Assembly: GCF_901000735.1 (NCBI RefSeq)
Contig: NC_081545.1
Location: 27,371,513-27,435,512, forward strand
Reading direction: 5' to 3'
DNA: 64,000 nucleotides
Origin: Corylus avellana
Taxonomy: Eukaryota > Streptophyta > Magnoliopsida > Fagales > Betulaceae
In this document: positions 10,860 through 21,464 of the stretch, one piece after another
Layout: every line of letters starts with the position of its first letter
Numbering within the stretch: position 1 is the stretch's first letter
Translations under genes and position numbers: made by a program
The notes under the pieces: generated by a model
Told to the model about the DNA's origin: nothing
The model's input: only the letters and a program-made list of their open reading frames with translations
Databases searched by the model: none

Positions 10860-12270
10860 GGGGAGGCAACTTCGCAATCAAGAACGGAATCTTGAGATGG
10901 GTTTGTACAAAATTCAGAGTTTTTGAAAATGTTAATTAAGAAAGGCAGTGTTGAGGAAGTTTAAAGTATTTTGATTTGTTGCGGAACGAAAGAAAATTCA
11001 ACAGAAAAAATGTTTCCGTTAGTTTTTGGGTTAAAAATGTATTGATCAAATCTCGACCATCCGTGTAAACTACAGCAGATGTGCAGTAATTTGCACTACC
11101 GTATAGAAGCCAAATCCCAAGATACAAACCGCTTTCCTTTCTCAAGCCATGAGCCACCTCATCTATGTATCTTATCAACCGACATAATCACCATGACACC
11201 ATGACACCATGTAATTAATGTCTTCACCTACTCCATAGACTTGAACAATTTCCCAATTCTTCATGATCTAAATTATGCTTTGCGTTTCCATGCGGAACAA
11301 ACATTAAAATCTCGCAAACTAGCAGCATTTATGTTGGAAAAATTCCACTCAACCAGTTCATCAGATCTCGAGTTTCAACACTAATGATAAGTCCACAAAG
11401 CGTATCCATTACTTAGATAGCAAAACTCCCGGGATTGGCATATCTCGAGAGAATATGAATAATACCCGGCGGTCACTCCCTGACAAATATCCTTGGGAGG
11501 ATGTAGAGCATATTATGATCGAGTCTTAGGAGCGGACTTATCCCAGGACCTAGAGTCATCCATTACACACAAGTCCAGGGACAAACACCTCTTGGGATAT
11601 TCAGACATTCACTTCAATATAGAAGGTTTAAGAGATCTTTATCCCCTAATATAAGGAAAACACCATTGGAGTATGAGTCTATCCATATCCAATTAAAACT
11701 CTCAACACTCCCACTCCCACGTCAAGTTGAAATATGAGATTTAGTCAATGTCTAACTCAATTTCTCTCCCTATAAATAGGCCCTACACTAGATACCAAAG
11801 ACAACGGAAATCTTGTGCGTCACATTCCAATAAATTGATTTAGGCATCAAAGTTTACCCGATAATGAAAGCCTTTTGAAGAAGAAAGAAGAGTGTATTAA
11901 AGATAAGAACTCTTGAAGAAAAGAACATGATGTTCGCACCGAACCAAGGAGAAGAGGAAGACAAGGACAAGAAGCATGAGTAGGAAGAGGAGGGGCAAAA
12001 ATGGTTGTATCTCTTCTCCATAATTGCTCCACCACACCTTTCTACTTTCTCAGGATATTTTTCTACTGGAATAATTGTTGCCAGTATACACTACACTTTC
12101 TCTCCCTTTCCCAAAATACTTTCTACCACATAATTTTACACTCCAAACTGATCTTGAGTTAACTTTTCAGCTATTAATACATTTAACAACAACCAATACA
12201 TGCGAACTGAGGTAAACAGTAAACTGTGTTTATCATATTAAAAATATGAGTAATACCAAATAATATTCAA
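10860..12270. other. Intergenic with LTR-promoter-like stretch
   Basis: No gene was recognised. The segment 11333-11860 starts TGTTGGAAAAATTCC and contains CTATAAATAGG near 11770 followed by a transcript-leader-like stretch, which could be a decayed solo LTR. No matching partner LTR was found in the window, so this is only a suggestion. Confidence 0.3.
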
Positions 12271-12571
12271 ATGTCATCGTGTGTTTTTAAAGTTGATGTA
12301 ATATTTTAAATTATTATTGAAGATAATAATCAGGAAAAATACTTCAACTGCATTATTAGATATTCAGAGTAATGTTGGTCGCCCTGAATAATTATTGTAG
12401 GACCGATTCTGCATCAAATTGTCTCTCAATGGAATCTCAAGAATGGGTCCACACGTTGAAGGCAAATGTTTTCACGTTGAAGATAACAAAAAGCTTTACA
12501 CAAGCAATTATTTTCCGAGTCCCCAAAGAGAGGAGAGAGGAGAGAGGGAGAGATATCTCGCAGCGACGAAA

Positions 12572-13591
12572 ATGTCTGCACAAACTGCAAACCCCAAACC
12601 AAACATCCCATGGAATGTGAAGCTCTTTAGGGCATCAACTTCGTGGATCTTCGACGCCGCATTACGCCCCAACGGGACCATCAACCGCGGCCTCATCAAC
12701 TTCTTCGACTTCAAAGCTCCTCCCTCTTTCAAACCCCTCGATGGCGTTTCCTCCTCCGACATCACCGTCGATCCTTCTCGCGACCTCTGGTTCCGAATCT
12801 ACAACCCAGCCCCCTCCCCCACTGGCAGCGATCCAAACGATGTTGTCGGCATGCCCGTCATCGTGTTCTTCCACGGCGGCGGCTACATCCTCGGCCAAGC
12901 CAACTCGATTTCGGTGGACAAACAGGCGCGCAAGTTCGCCCGAGAGCTCCGCGCCATCGTCTTCTCCGTCAACTACCGGCTGGCGCCGGAGCATCGGTTT
13001 CCGTCCCAGTACGAAGAAGGGTTCGACGCGCTGAGATTCATCGACGAAATGGACGGACGCGATCTGCCACCCAATGCTGATCTTAACCGTTGCTTTATCG
13101 CCGGAGAAAGTGCCGGAGGGAACTTGGCCCACTTCGTAGCGGTCAGAGCCGGCGAGTACGGCTTCAAGAGGGTGAACCTCCTCGGGCTCATAGCAGTACA
13201 GCCGTTTTTCGGAGGGGAGGAGCGGGTCGAGTCCGAGAAACGATTATTCTGGGGCCCGACTCTGAGATTGGACGGGACGGACTGGTATTGGAGAGCTTTT
13301 TTGCCGGAAGGATCGAACAGGGACCACCCGGCGGCGAATGTGTTCGGGCCGAATGCGGGTGAAATATCGGGCGTGAGGTTCCCGGCTACGCTTGTTGTAA
13401 TTGGAGGGTTCGACCTGTTACGGGATTGGGACCTGAGGTACTACGATGGTCTGAAAAGATCCGGAAAAGAGGTACACCTGGTGGATTATCCGACTGCGAT
13501 CCACGGGTTCTGGAATTTCGGCGTGATGCCCGAATATGGTTCGTTAATAGAGGAAGTGAGGGCGTTCATGCAAAAGCAAATGGGCAAATGA
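12572..13591 (+). CDS. CXE18: Carboxylesterase, CXE18-like (HSL-class alpha/beta hydrolase), copy 1
   Basis: Intronless, 339 residues, the usual length for plant CXE proteins. Visible signatures: oxyanion-hole HGGG at 101-104, the YRLAPEHRFP segment at 135-144, nucleophile elbow GESAGG with Ser180, catalytic Asp281 in GGFDLLRD and His311 in HGFW. The triad is complete, unlike GID1 gibberellin receptors, which lack the His, so an active hydrolase of small esters is expected; the substrate is unknown. It has no signal peptide and should be cytosolic. The ATG at 12572 was chosen over an in-frame ATG at 12419 because the paralogue at 16566 starts at the matching place (MSxQxANPKPNIPW) and the upstream extension is not conserved as protein. 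The overall sequence resembles Arabidopsis probable carboxylesterase 18. The coding region is markedly more GC-rich than its surroundings. Confidence 0.95.
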   Translation: MSAQTANPKPNIPWNVKLFRASTSWIFDAALRPNGTINRGLINFFDFKAPPSFKPLDGVSSSDITVDPSRDLWFRIYNPAPSPTGSDPNDVVGMPVIVFFHGGGYILGQANSISVDKQARKFARELRAIVFSVNYRLAPEHRFPSQYEEGFDALRFIDEMDGRDLPPNADLNRCFIAGESAGGNLAHFVAVRAGEYGFKRVNLLGLIAVQPFFGGEERVESEKRLFWGPTLRLDGTDWYWRAFLPEGSNRDHPAANVFGPNAGEISGVRFPATLVVIGGFDLLRDWDLRYYDGLKRSGKEVHLVDYPTAIHGFWNFGVMPEYGSLIEEVRAFMQKQMGK

Positions 13592-14934
13592 AATAATTAA
13601 GGTACTCCCATTCTCCAACCCTTTCTGCGTGTCAGCTGCATATATAATTAGTCTTCAAATTAATCAATATGCTTTTATATTTTTATTATTAAATCTTTTT
13701 TAAGAGGATTTGAGATTCTGATCATATTCTATGTAAGACGCAAGTGGGTGTTTTGCGTTGTAGAATACGGTATTTATAATAATACAATCCCGCCATTGAA
13801 GAGCGTTATTGCCTTACCGGTTTGTTCATCGTCTCGGGTGATGCTAGAGTCCTTGGTGGTTGTGTTTAGTTATGGTGAGTTGTAATCTAATGTTATCGTG
13901 TATGCATAATGGCATTAATAGTAGTAATTAAGCAGAAAAGGAGGTATTTGGAATCTTGGATCCTCCTTTATTGTTGTAATTATTTGATTACTTCCACCAA
14001 ACGGAAGTAATTCTAGTCCTTGAACACCAACTCCGTCAAAATTGATCGTGCTTTGCATTCAACGGAGAAAATATACGCTGATGGAGATCGGTTGGCCATT
14101 GAAATCCAAGCAAGGGGTTTGGTTTGTCAGAAACAATGGATTATTTTTTTGGGCTCCGATCGGGAACTGGCTGAAGACGGTGGCTGAACTGACTGAGGCT
14201 GGTGTGAAGACTGACAGCAAACACTGCGGAAGAAGCGGCAGCAGCGGCCAACAACAGCGCAAGGGCCTAAAAGCAAAAATTGGGCCGACTTGAGCTAAAT
14301 CAACAAATGAGCCCACTTGAACAGTTATTGAATCGACTAACTCGAATCCGACACACGTGAAGCGCGTGAGCTGGCCCACTTGGGTGGTTAATGGGGTTAA
14401 CGAATTTGCTTATCTAAATTTGTCTTGAAAAGGGTTGACTTAGGCCAAAAACCATAAGGGGCCCAACTTAGACTGGAAACCGACAAAAAATGAGCCGACT
14501 TGAGTGGTTATCGAGTCAGCGCATTGAACTCAACTTGTGCATGGTGGACGTGATGTGGTCCAAGTAGTGGTCCACTTGCACCAGTTATCGGGCTTCTTCT
14601 TCTTCTGTTAGTATCTTCTTCTTCTTGGACTGGTTATCGGACTTCTTCACAATTTGTCTCTTTTCATCACTGGACATTGTTAATATCTTCTACGTTCTTT
14701 TTTTTTCTTTTTTTTTTCACAATTTGTCTTTGTCTTCTTCTCTTCCTCTTAAAAGCTTAAGATCTCAAAGACATACTGTAGCATTAACTTGAACATAACA
14801 AATGCATGAGTTTAAAACTTTATAGAATTTAAATGCGAAAATGAAAGATCATAAAAAATAGCATAACAAGAGTTTTTGAAAATCTCTCTTTTTCCTCTTA
14901 GTCACATCATGAAAATAAGATGAAAAAAAATCGT
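13592..14934. other. Esterase 3' flank and intergenic spacer with degenerate repeats
   Basis: The first 300 bases are the 3' flank shared with the eroded copy at 8281-8640. From about 14290 to 14660 a loose motif recurs (a CCACTTG... block followed by GGTTATCG-like or AGTTATTG-like), four to five times at irregular spacing, ending in TTC-rich tracts. No gene was recognised; the open frames here lack family features. Confidence 0.5.
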
Positions 14935-15030
14935 CTCCAAGAGGTAGCTCAATCAGTTAGGACCACGCCTAATGAAGCGAAAGTCACTAGTTCGAATATA
15001 ATGGATAAACGAAAAAGCTTTGCAAGCAAC
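14935..15030 (+). mobile_element. SINE-like element, copy 1
   Basis: AGGTAGCTCAATCAGTTAGGACC (box A-like) is followed about 30 bases later by AGTCACTAGTTCGAATA (box B-like). This is a tRNA-derived RNA polymerase III head typical of plant SINEs. The tail is degenerate. Confidence 0.6.
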
Positions 15031-15473
15031 ATTCCCAACTAGTTCGAAACCGGTGGGATTAAAACATTTCTTTAAAAACTTCTCTTGAAAAACATTTAAT
15101 TTAGCATAACAAAAAATTGTTTTAAAATATTTATTTTGTAAAACCGAGCTTAAGAAAATCTCTTCTTATTTTCTATGGCTTTTGCATATCGTTATGTTGT
15201 TTGTATAGAATTACACAATTTACATGAATTACCAACCTTTGAACATCATAAAACTATTTAGGGTGGACGTGCTCTCTGATCAGCTAAGTAACTTTTAAGT
15301 ACATTCAACGTGACAAACATGATGATGGGCCAAGGTTTCACATAAACGTTGCATATGTTGCGCTCTGTCGCATTCCCTTTCTCTTAAGCCAAATAAGTAC
15401 ATAAAGTGTTCCTCTCATCATATGCTTTGAACTTTTTTCTTTTTTAAACTATTATCTCATAATTTTAGGAGTT

Positions 15474-15580
15474 GTCCTCAAAAGGTAGCTCAATCGGCTA
15501 GGACCACGCTTAATAAAATAGAGGTCACTAGTTCAAATCTCCCTCCCTCCTCTTATGCGGACATGTCAAAAACATGTCAA

Positions 15581-15612
<32 letters not shown>
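15474..15612 (+). mobile_element. SINE-like element, copy 2
   Basis: The same head as at 14935 (GGTAGCTCAATCGGCTAGGACC, then GGTCACTAGTTCAAATC), followed by CTCTTATGCGGACATGT and ending in a (TAA)n run at about 15583-15612. The CTTATG-x-ACATGT end is shared with the fragment at 20915, which supports one family. Confidence 0.7.
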
Positions 15613-15613
<1 letters not shown>

Positions 15614-15721
15614 CTTAGGAGTTAGGGCAATATAAAAGAGGTTTTTCTCTCTTTCAAAATCTTTTATTTCTTAGGAACATAAAGGTACCACGTGTGTTGG
15701 TGCACTTTTGGATTAGGCCCG

Positions 15722-16095
15722 GGTTCATTGGCTGTGTTTGCCCCCAGCCAGGGCCGGTACTGCAGCTGGAACGGCACTGTTCCAGCTACAGTACCAACTG
15801 ATTATTGGTTTTTGCAAGTCAAAAAAATCATCCCAACTTTCAAAAACAAGTCTTTTTCTATTCAGTTCCCAACCGATAATTCCAACTNNNNNNNNNNNNN
15901 NNNNNNNNNNNNNNNNNNNNNNNNNNNNNNNNNNNNNNNNNNNNNNNNNNNNNNNNNNNNNNNNNNNNNNNNNNNNNNNNNNNNNNNNNNNNNNNNNNNN
16001 NNNNNNNNNNNNNCTTAAAAAAAAAAAAAATTAAGTGAAAAGTCAATTTTTTCTGTTGCTGCCGGCCCGGCTGTTGCGAAGCATAGCCATTGTTA
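15722..16095. mobile_element. Foldback element interrupted by a sequence gap
   Basis: The left end ATTGGCTGTGTTTGC with GGGCCGGTACTGCAGC recurs, imperfectly and inverted, at the right end (GCTGCCGGCCCGGC, then GCGAAGCATAGCCAT). This suggests a hairpin MITE whose middle could not be assembled. The superfamily is unknown. Confidence 0.45.
15888..16013. other. Assembly gap (126 N)
   Basis: A run of 126 undetermined bases inside a probable hairpin element. The odd length suggests an estimated gap size, unlike the three later gaps of exactly 100. Confidence 0.99.
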
Positions 16096-16223
16096 GTTGA
16101 GAGAGTCAAGTCCAACCTACTATATTAATGAGATAATTAATAATAGTAGCCTCATTTGTATTAATACATTAAAAAACATTTATCTAGGCAAGACGTTAGA
16201 ATTACCAAACCGATTAACCGTCA

Positions 16224-16565
16224 AACAATCCCAAGAAAAATACTTCAACTATATTATTAAATATTGAAAAATATTTAAACTGCATTATTTATAGATTGTC
16301 AGAGTAATGTTTATCTCACCTGTCGTAATCATCGGGACCGACATATATCAAATTGTCTTCAACGGAGTATTGAAGGCTGAATTTGCTCAGCTCTCCTACG
16401 GAAGAGGTGAAATGAATACTTTTCCCCAACTCGCATTCAATGTTTTTGACCCGCTGTTTCAGTCTCACCCACCCCCATTGAATATAGGAAAAAGCTTGAC
16501 ACCGACAACTGTCTTCCGAGTCCCTAAAGAGATCGGAGGGAGAGAGATATCTCGTAGCGACGGAA
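16224..16565 (+). promoter_or_regulatory. Conserved 5' flank of the second carboxylesterase
   Basis: The segment aligns by eye with 12320-12571: CTTCAACT-ATATTATT, CAGAGTAATGTT, GGGACCGAC, CAAATTGTCTTCAACGG, CGAGTCCC-TAAAGAGA and GAGAGATATCTCG directly before the ATG. The palindrome GAGATATCTC just upstream of both start codons lies in the presumed 5' UTR. Promoter sequence was therefore copied with the gene, so overlapping expression is plausible. Confidence 0.55.
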
Positions 16566-17585
16566 ATGTCTGAACAAAGCGCAAACCCCAAACCAAATAT
16601 CCCATGGACGGTGAAGCTCGCCGCGGGAACTCTTTCCTGGGTCTTCGACGCCTCATTACGCCCCAACGTGAGCATCAACCGTCGCCTCCTCAACTTCTTC
16701 GACTACATGGTCCCTCCCTCTCCCAATCCCTCCGACGGCGTTGCCTACTCCGACATTACGGTTGACCCTTCTCGCAATCTATGGTTCCGCCTCTACAACC
16801 CAACCCCCACCTCCACTGGCACCGATCCAAACGACGTTGTCGGCTTGCCCGTCATCGTGTTCTTCCACGGCGGCGGCTTCGTTGGCGGCTACGCCAACTC
16901 GATTTTGATTCACAACGCGGTGCGCCAGCTCGCTCAAGACCTCCACGCCATCGTCATCTCCGTCAACTACCGGCTGGCGCCGGAGCATCGGTTCCCGTGC
17001 CAGTTCGAAGACGGATTCGACGCGCTGAGATTCGTCGACGAAATGGACGGACCCGATCTGCCGGTCAACGCTGATCTTAACCGTTGTTTTCTCGCCGGAG
17101 AGAGCGCAGGAGGGAACCTGGCCCACCACGTAGCGCTCAGAGCCGGCGAACACAGCTTCAAGAGGGTGAACCTCCTGGGGCTCATAGCAGTACAGCCGTT
17201 TTTCGGAGGGGAGGAGCGGGTCGAGTCCGAGATTCGATTTTCCCGCGGCCCGATATTGAAACAGGACCAGACGGACTGGTTCTGGAGAGCTTTTTTGCCG
17301 GACGGGTCGGACAGGGACCACCCGGCGGCGAATGTGTTCGGACCGAATGCTGGTGAAATCTCGGGCGTGAGGTTCCCAGCAGCGCTTGTTTTCATTGGAG
17401 GGTTCGACCCGTTACGGGATTGGTGCATGAGGTACTACGAGGGGCTGAAAAGATCCGGAAAAGAAGTATACCTGGTGGATTATCCGAATGCGATCCACGG
17501 GTTCTGGAGCCTGGGCGTGAGGCCCGAATGTGGTTTGTTTATAGAGGAAGTGAGGGAGTTCATGCAAAAACAAATGGCCAAATAA
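16566..17585 (+). CDS. CXE18: Carboxylesterase, CXE18-like (HSL-class alpha/beta hydrolase), copy 2
   Basis: Intronless and 339 residues, collinear without gaps with copy 1, 4 kb upstream on the same strand. HGGG at 101-104, Ser180 in GESAGG, Asp281 in GGFDPLRD and His311 in HGFW are all present, so it should be catalytically active. Differences cluster around the acyl and lid regions, for example GGFVGGYANSILIHNA here against GGYILGQANSISVDKQ in copy 1, which may give different substrates (inference). The many changes between otherwise collinear proteins indicate an older tandem duplication under selection rather than an assembly duplicate. No targeting signal is seen. Confidence 0.95.
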   Translation: MSEQSANPKPNIPWTVKLAAGTLSWVFDASLRPNVSINRRLLNFFDYMVPPSPNPSDGVAYSDITVDPSRNLWFRLYNPTPTSTGTDPNDVVGLPVIVFFHGGGFVGGYANSILIHNAVRQLAQDLHAIVISVNYRLAPEHRFPCQFEDGFDALRFVDEMDGPDLPVNADLNRCFLAGESAGGNLAHHVALRAGEHSFKRVNLLGLIAVQPFFGGEERVESEIRFSRGPILKQDQTDWFWRAFLPDGSDRDHPAANVFGPNAGEISGVRFPAALVFIGGFDPLRDWCMRYYEGLKRSGKEVYLVDYPNAIHGFWSLGVRPECGLFIEEVREFMQKQMAK

Positions 17586-19419
17586 AATGAGGTACTCCAA
17601 CGTCCAATCTTCAGATGTGCATTTTATTTTATTATTAAATCATCTTTCAAGAGCATTTGAGATTCTCAATAATATTTCTATGTAATAAAGACGCCGTTAG
17701 TGGGTTTTGCGTAAGGGAGATATGTTTGTATGATTACAAGCCAAACCTATTATTAATAAGATCTGATGATGATTTCTCTCTACCTACCTGCACAACGTAC
17801 AAATTCCCCACATTATAAATTAATTAATTAAATTAAAAATTGAAACATATCATAGCTATTAGCTAGCTTACATAGAATAGCCTCGTAGGAGGAGACACGT
17901 AAGTCTTGTGCATGACGTGTAAGCACAAGAACTAGATGGAGATTGGGGATAAGACTTAAAACTGCAACGTGGGAATCACGGGAACCCCAGATGGAGATAG
18001 CAAAATGCTATGGGGAAACGATTTCATGCTTGTGGGTAACTAGAACTTGTTATTTGAAATAATTGAGTGTTGCTGGGGATAATATAATTTCTAGTGATAA
18101 CAATTGTCTTATCGTGTGTTTTCAGTTGTGCAAGTGTTATCACGTTGTAACTGATGTTATTGTGCGTGTGTAACATTACTGCCATTTGGTTTGTGTAATT
18201 CCCCATCTGCCTTTCAAGCTACAATGAACGAATATTTCCCGCCAACTCTTGAAAACATTCCAAAACTCCACATTTTTCATCACTTTTCAATCAATATTGT
18301 CGGTATACTGATACATTAAAACGACACTATAATTATAATCACTACTTTATGGATAGAGCGAGCGGGAGTTTTATACCTCCCAAGACTTGCTTTGTCAGCA
18401 CATCCTATATATATTCTTGCATTACCACCTCACCTTACTCTTCCACTTAAACTCGCAGAGTATTGCTACCTCACATATATTTTCACTAACTTCCTCATGT
18501 ATTCCCTTAATGCATGTTTTAGATACATGTAATTTGAAAATGTTATCTTTCAGCCTTTATATAGACTAGAAGTTGGTGTTACTGTAGCCCGCCCAGTCAA
18601 TTGCTTGACATGTGGCTCGGTCGAGCAAGCCTATTTTTGGTCGACCGAGACATCATAATATGAGTCAAATTGTGTTGGGCTTGTATAAGCTCAATTGGTT
18701 TTGGCAGAGCTTAATTGGTCTTGGCTAATCAAGTGTGTCACTTGTCAGTTGATTTTCTTGCCAAAGCTTGGGTTTTGACATGTGTCATTTCCTCAGTCGA
18801 TCGAGCTTTGTAGAGTAATCTCTAATTTCACGTTTTTGACTCCGTTTTTCATTATGTTTCATCATATCTCTATCGAGTCCTTCTATACTCTATTTTATAG
18901 CTAGTGACCTTAGTGTGTATTTTATGCTAATAACCAAGAATAATAGCTTCAAAGCACTTCAGAAATGTTATCAAACAGCAAATTAAACAAATTTATAGTA
19001 ATAAAATATTTGCACAAAACTCTACAGACAAAAGTTTTAAATTACCCACAAAAATATCAAACAAGCTCTTAATCATGTGATGATGTGAGTGTTACATATA
19101 TCTATTGATTCAAAGTAGAGTTGCATTATTAATAGGCATCTACCCTTCATTCATTCATTTTTGCTGTTAAACCAGATTGTTCAAAGAAACGCAATTGCAT
19201 TTGGTCACCCAGGAGGTACGGATCCCTTCATGCTGTCAAAGACTTTTTTCAGTGCGGTCAATCTCTCTCACTCTCTCTCTCTCTCAAAAAAAAAAAAAAA
19301 AAACCTGAAATAACTGATCACTTCAAGAATATGTTCTAATAATGCCTTTTTCTTTAGTGATTGTAACATATTGCTGCCAATATTTTGCTTTTTGGTCTCT
19401 TACAATGCCATTATTCCTC
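17586..19419. other. Intergenic, no gene seen
   Basis: The first 250 bases are esterase 3' flank, with the AATTCCCCACATTATAAAT block shared with 8600. At 18590-18800 there are repeated CTCGGTCGAGC / GGTCGACCGAG motifs, including small palindromes. A (CT)n/poly-A stretch lies at 19258-19302. No coding feature was recognised. Confidence 0.5.
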
Positions 19420-19420
19420 T

Positions 19421-19963
19421 AGGCCTTGTTTGGTAAAAGGGTCGGTTGGCCTACATACTATTCATCATCATTTCCCAAAAAAATTAACATCAAAACATTC
19501 TTACTTTTTAATTTTTTATATCAAATAATTCACTTTTTATTATTATTCAAATAAAAAAATCACTACAAAATAAAATTTTTTTTTCACTTTTTCATTTTTT
19601 TTTATACCAAACATTTTTTTTTTTTTTTTTACATCAATCTACATCAACTACAGTAACTAGACCAACCCATTTACCAAACACCACCTAAGGGGGTGGTGGG
19701 CAAATGGGATGGCCTAAACACTGTAGTTGATGTAGATTAATGTGAAAAAAAGTAAGAATGTTTGGTATAAAAAAAATGAAAAAGTGATATGGAAAAGTGA
19801 AAAAGTTTTGTTTTGTAATAATTTTTTTATTTTAATAATAATAAAAAGTAAATGATTTGATATTAAAAGTGAAAAAATTAGAATGTTTTGATGTTGATTT
19901 TTTTGGGAAATGGTGATGAACAGTATTTGGGCCAACCCCATCCCCATTACCAAACAAAGCCTA
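19421..19963. mobile_element. Large foldback MITE, Tourist/Harbinger-like ends
   Basis: About 540 bases form one long imperfect hairpin: GGCCTTGTTTGGTAAAAGGG at the left is answered by CCCATTACCAAACAAAGCC at the right. The inner arms carry complementary AACATCAAAACATTCT and AGAATGTTTTGATGTT blocks. The flanking trinucleotides are CTA and TAA, compatible with a damaged TWA target duplication of PIF/Harbinger elements, but a hAT origin cannot be excluded. No transposase is present. Confidence 0.7.
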
Positions 19964-20520
19964 AATGAGGGGTCTGACTTAATTAGTAGCTAGTTGTACG
20001 TGTCACATCTCTGATCAATGGTTGAAATTTTCTGAATAAAAAAGTGAAGGCAAGGAACAGTGTCCATCATATATAGTTGCTTCAAATATTCGTACACTTC
20101 TATGTTGTTGTTGTTGAGGATTTTTTTTTTTTTTAAAAAAAAAAAAGAAAGAAAAGAAAAGGTGCAGAACCTATATATATATATATAAGGAGAGAGGAAT
20201 AAAAGGGCTTACTGAACTTAGATTCTTATACCTTTATAGTGGCCTAAGCACTGATCGATGAGAATTCTGCATTTTGTGGGCATCCATATATATTGATGTA
20301 CGTGTAGATATATACATTATTTTTATGGATTGGAGATCTGATATATGCATACTGGAATCTCTTTCACGTACTGACGAGCTAATTAATTAAGGAATATTAG
20401 GGCTTAATTATTTGAACAAAGTTGAGCAAGATTCGCCAATAATGTCTGTCTTGATTACGATCAAGACCAAAGATATTATCAGTTAATTAATGGGTTATAC
20501 CAAGTATTCAGCTTGAAAAT

Positions 20521-20668
20521 AGTATTTTCATCCAAACATGGCTGCAAAGACCTAATCGCATTTTCATACAACAGAAGCCCAAAACTATATAATAGTATTT
20601 TCATCCAAACATGGCTGCATAAACCTAATCGCATTTTCATACAACAGAAGCCCAAAACTATATATATA
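20521..20668. repeat. Tandem duplication, 73-base unit, two copies
   Basis: The unit starting AGTATTTTCATCCAAACATG appears at 20521 and again at 20594. The copies differ at very few positions (for example CTGCAAAGACC against CTGCATAAACC). Non-coding. Confidence 0.9.
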
Positions 20669-20914
20669 TTTTTTAATATTTTCTTCTTTTTTCCTTTCAT
20701 TTTTCTTTAATTATATTCTGTAAGAGTGTCATCGATCCCTTTATATATATGTATTAATGGAGATACATCAAATTAGTCCTTTTTGCAAGTGTTGCAACAA
20801 GTGTCATCAAATTAATTGTAGTCCTTTAATTTATTCCTAGCTAGTATTATCCTTGTGATCTAGAACAACATTTTAATTAACTCCTAATTAATGATATTCT
20901 TGTGATCTTTAATT

Positions 20915-21012
20915 TAAAGTTTCAATCTTGGTGACCATGAAGAGGTCACTAGATCAAATCTCTCATCCCCCTTCTCTTATGTGTACATGTAAAAAAAAAA
21001 AAAAAAAAAGAT
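20915..21012 (+). mobile_element. SINE-like 3' fragment
   Basis: AAGAGGTCACTAGATCAAATC, then CTTCTCTTATGTGTACATGT and a 19-base poly-A. It matches the box B and tail part of the SINE at 15474; the box A half is missing. Confidence 0.55.
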
Positions 21013-21149
21013 AATGATGACAATTAATGCGATATTTGTGTTAATTAATTATTATTATTATTATTATTATTTTTTGTATATTCATTGAGCTGTACTACTC
21101 ACGATATCCAACAAAATTTGAAATCCCAAGGGTGTACTGCGTACTATTA

Positions 21150-21460
21150 GGGCTGTCAATTTTTGACACAAACCCAACACGAAATTAAACCGTTTAATTA
21201 AATGAGTCGGGTTAGAATTGATCTATATAGTCTTATACCCATGCTTCGACAACGACTTGAACCCAACACATGACATAATGATAAGCAATTGTTGACATGA
21301 CCTGCGAACCCGATACAAATCCAATACAAAATTAGAGATTATGGTCTATAAATTTGACCATTTTAATAAAACAAATCGAGTTAGAATTGACCTATATAAT
21401 TTTATACACATGTTTCGACACGATTCAAACCCAACACGCAAACATGAATTGCGACGCTAT
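21150..21460. mobile_element. Possible decayed DNA-transposon fragment
   Basis: It begins AGGGCTGTCAATTTTTGAC, a start common to plant hAT-like MITEs. Inside it the block GAGT(C)GGGTTAGAATTGA(T/C)CTATATA occurs twice (about 21204 and 21369), as do ACCCAACAC motifs. No convincing right terminus or target duplication was found. Confidence 0.35.
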
Positions 21461-21464
21461 TAAT

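Noticed and set aside
12419..12571. In-frame N-terminal extension of the first carboxylesterase (ATG at 12419)
   Set aside because: The matching upstream sequence of the paralogue is not open in frame with the same residues, and both genes have a family-typical start at 12572/16566.
12643..13362. Long open frames in other frames of the first esterase
   Set aside because: They are shadows of a GC-rich coding region, Arg- or Ser-rich with no family features; the same holds for 16779-17428.
14935..15560. Possible tRNA genes (box A and box B-like motifs)
   Set aside because: The segments do not form a cloverleaf by eye and recur with a common tail, so they are SINE heads.
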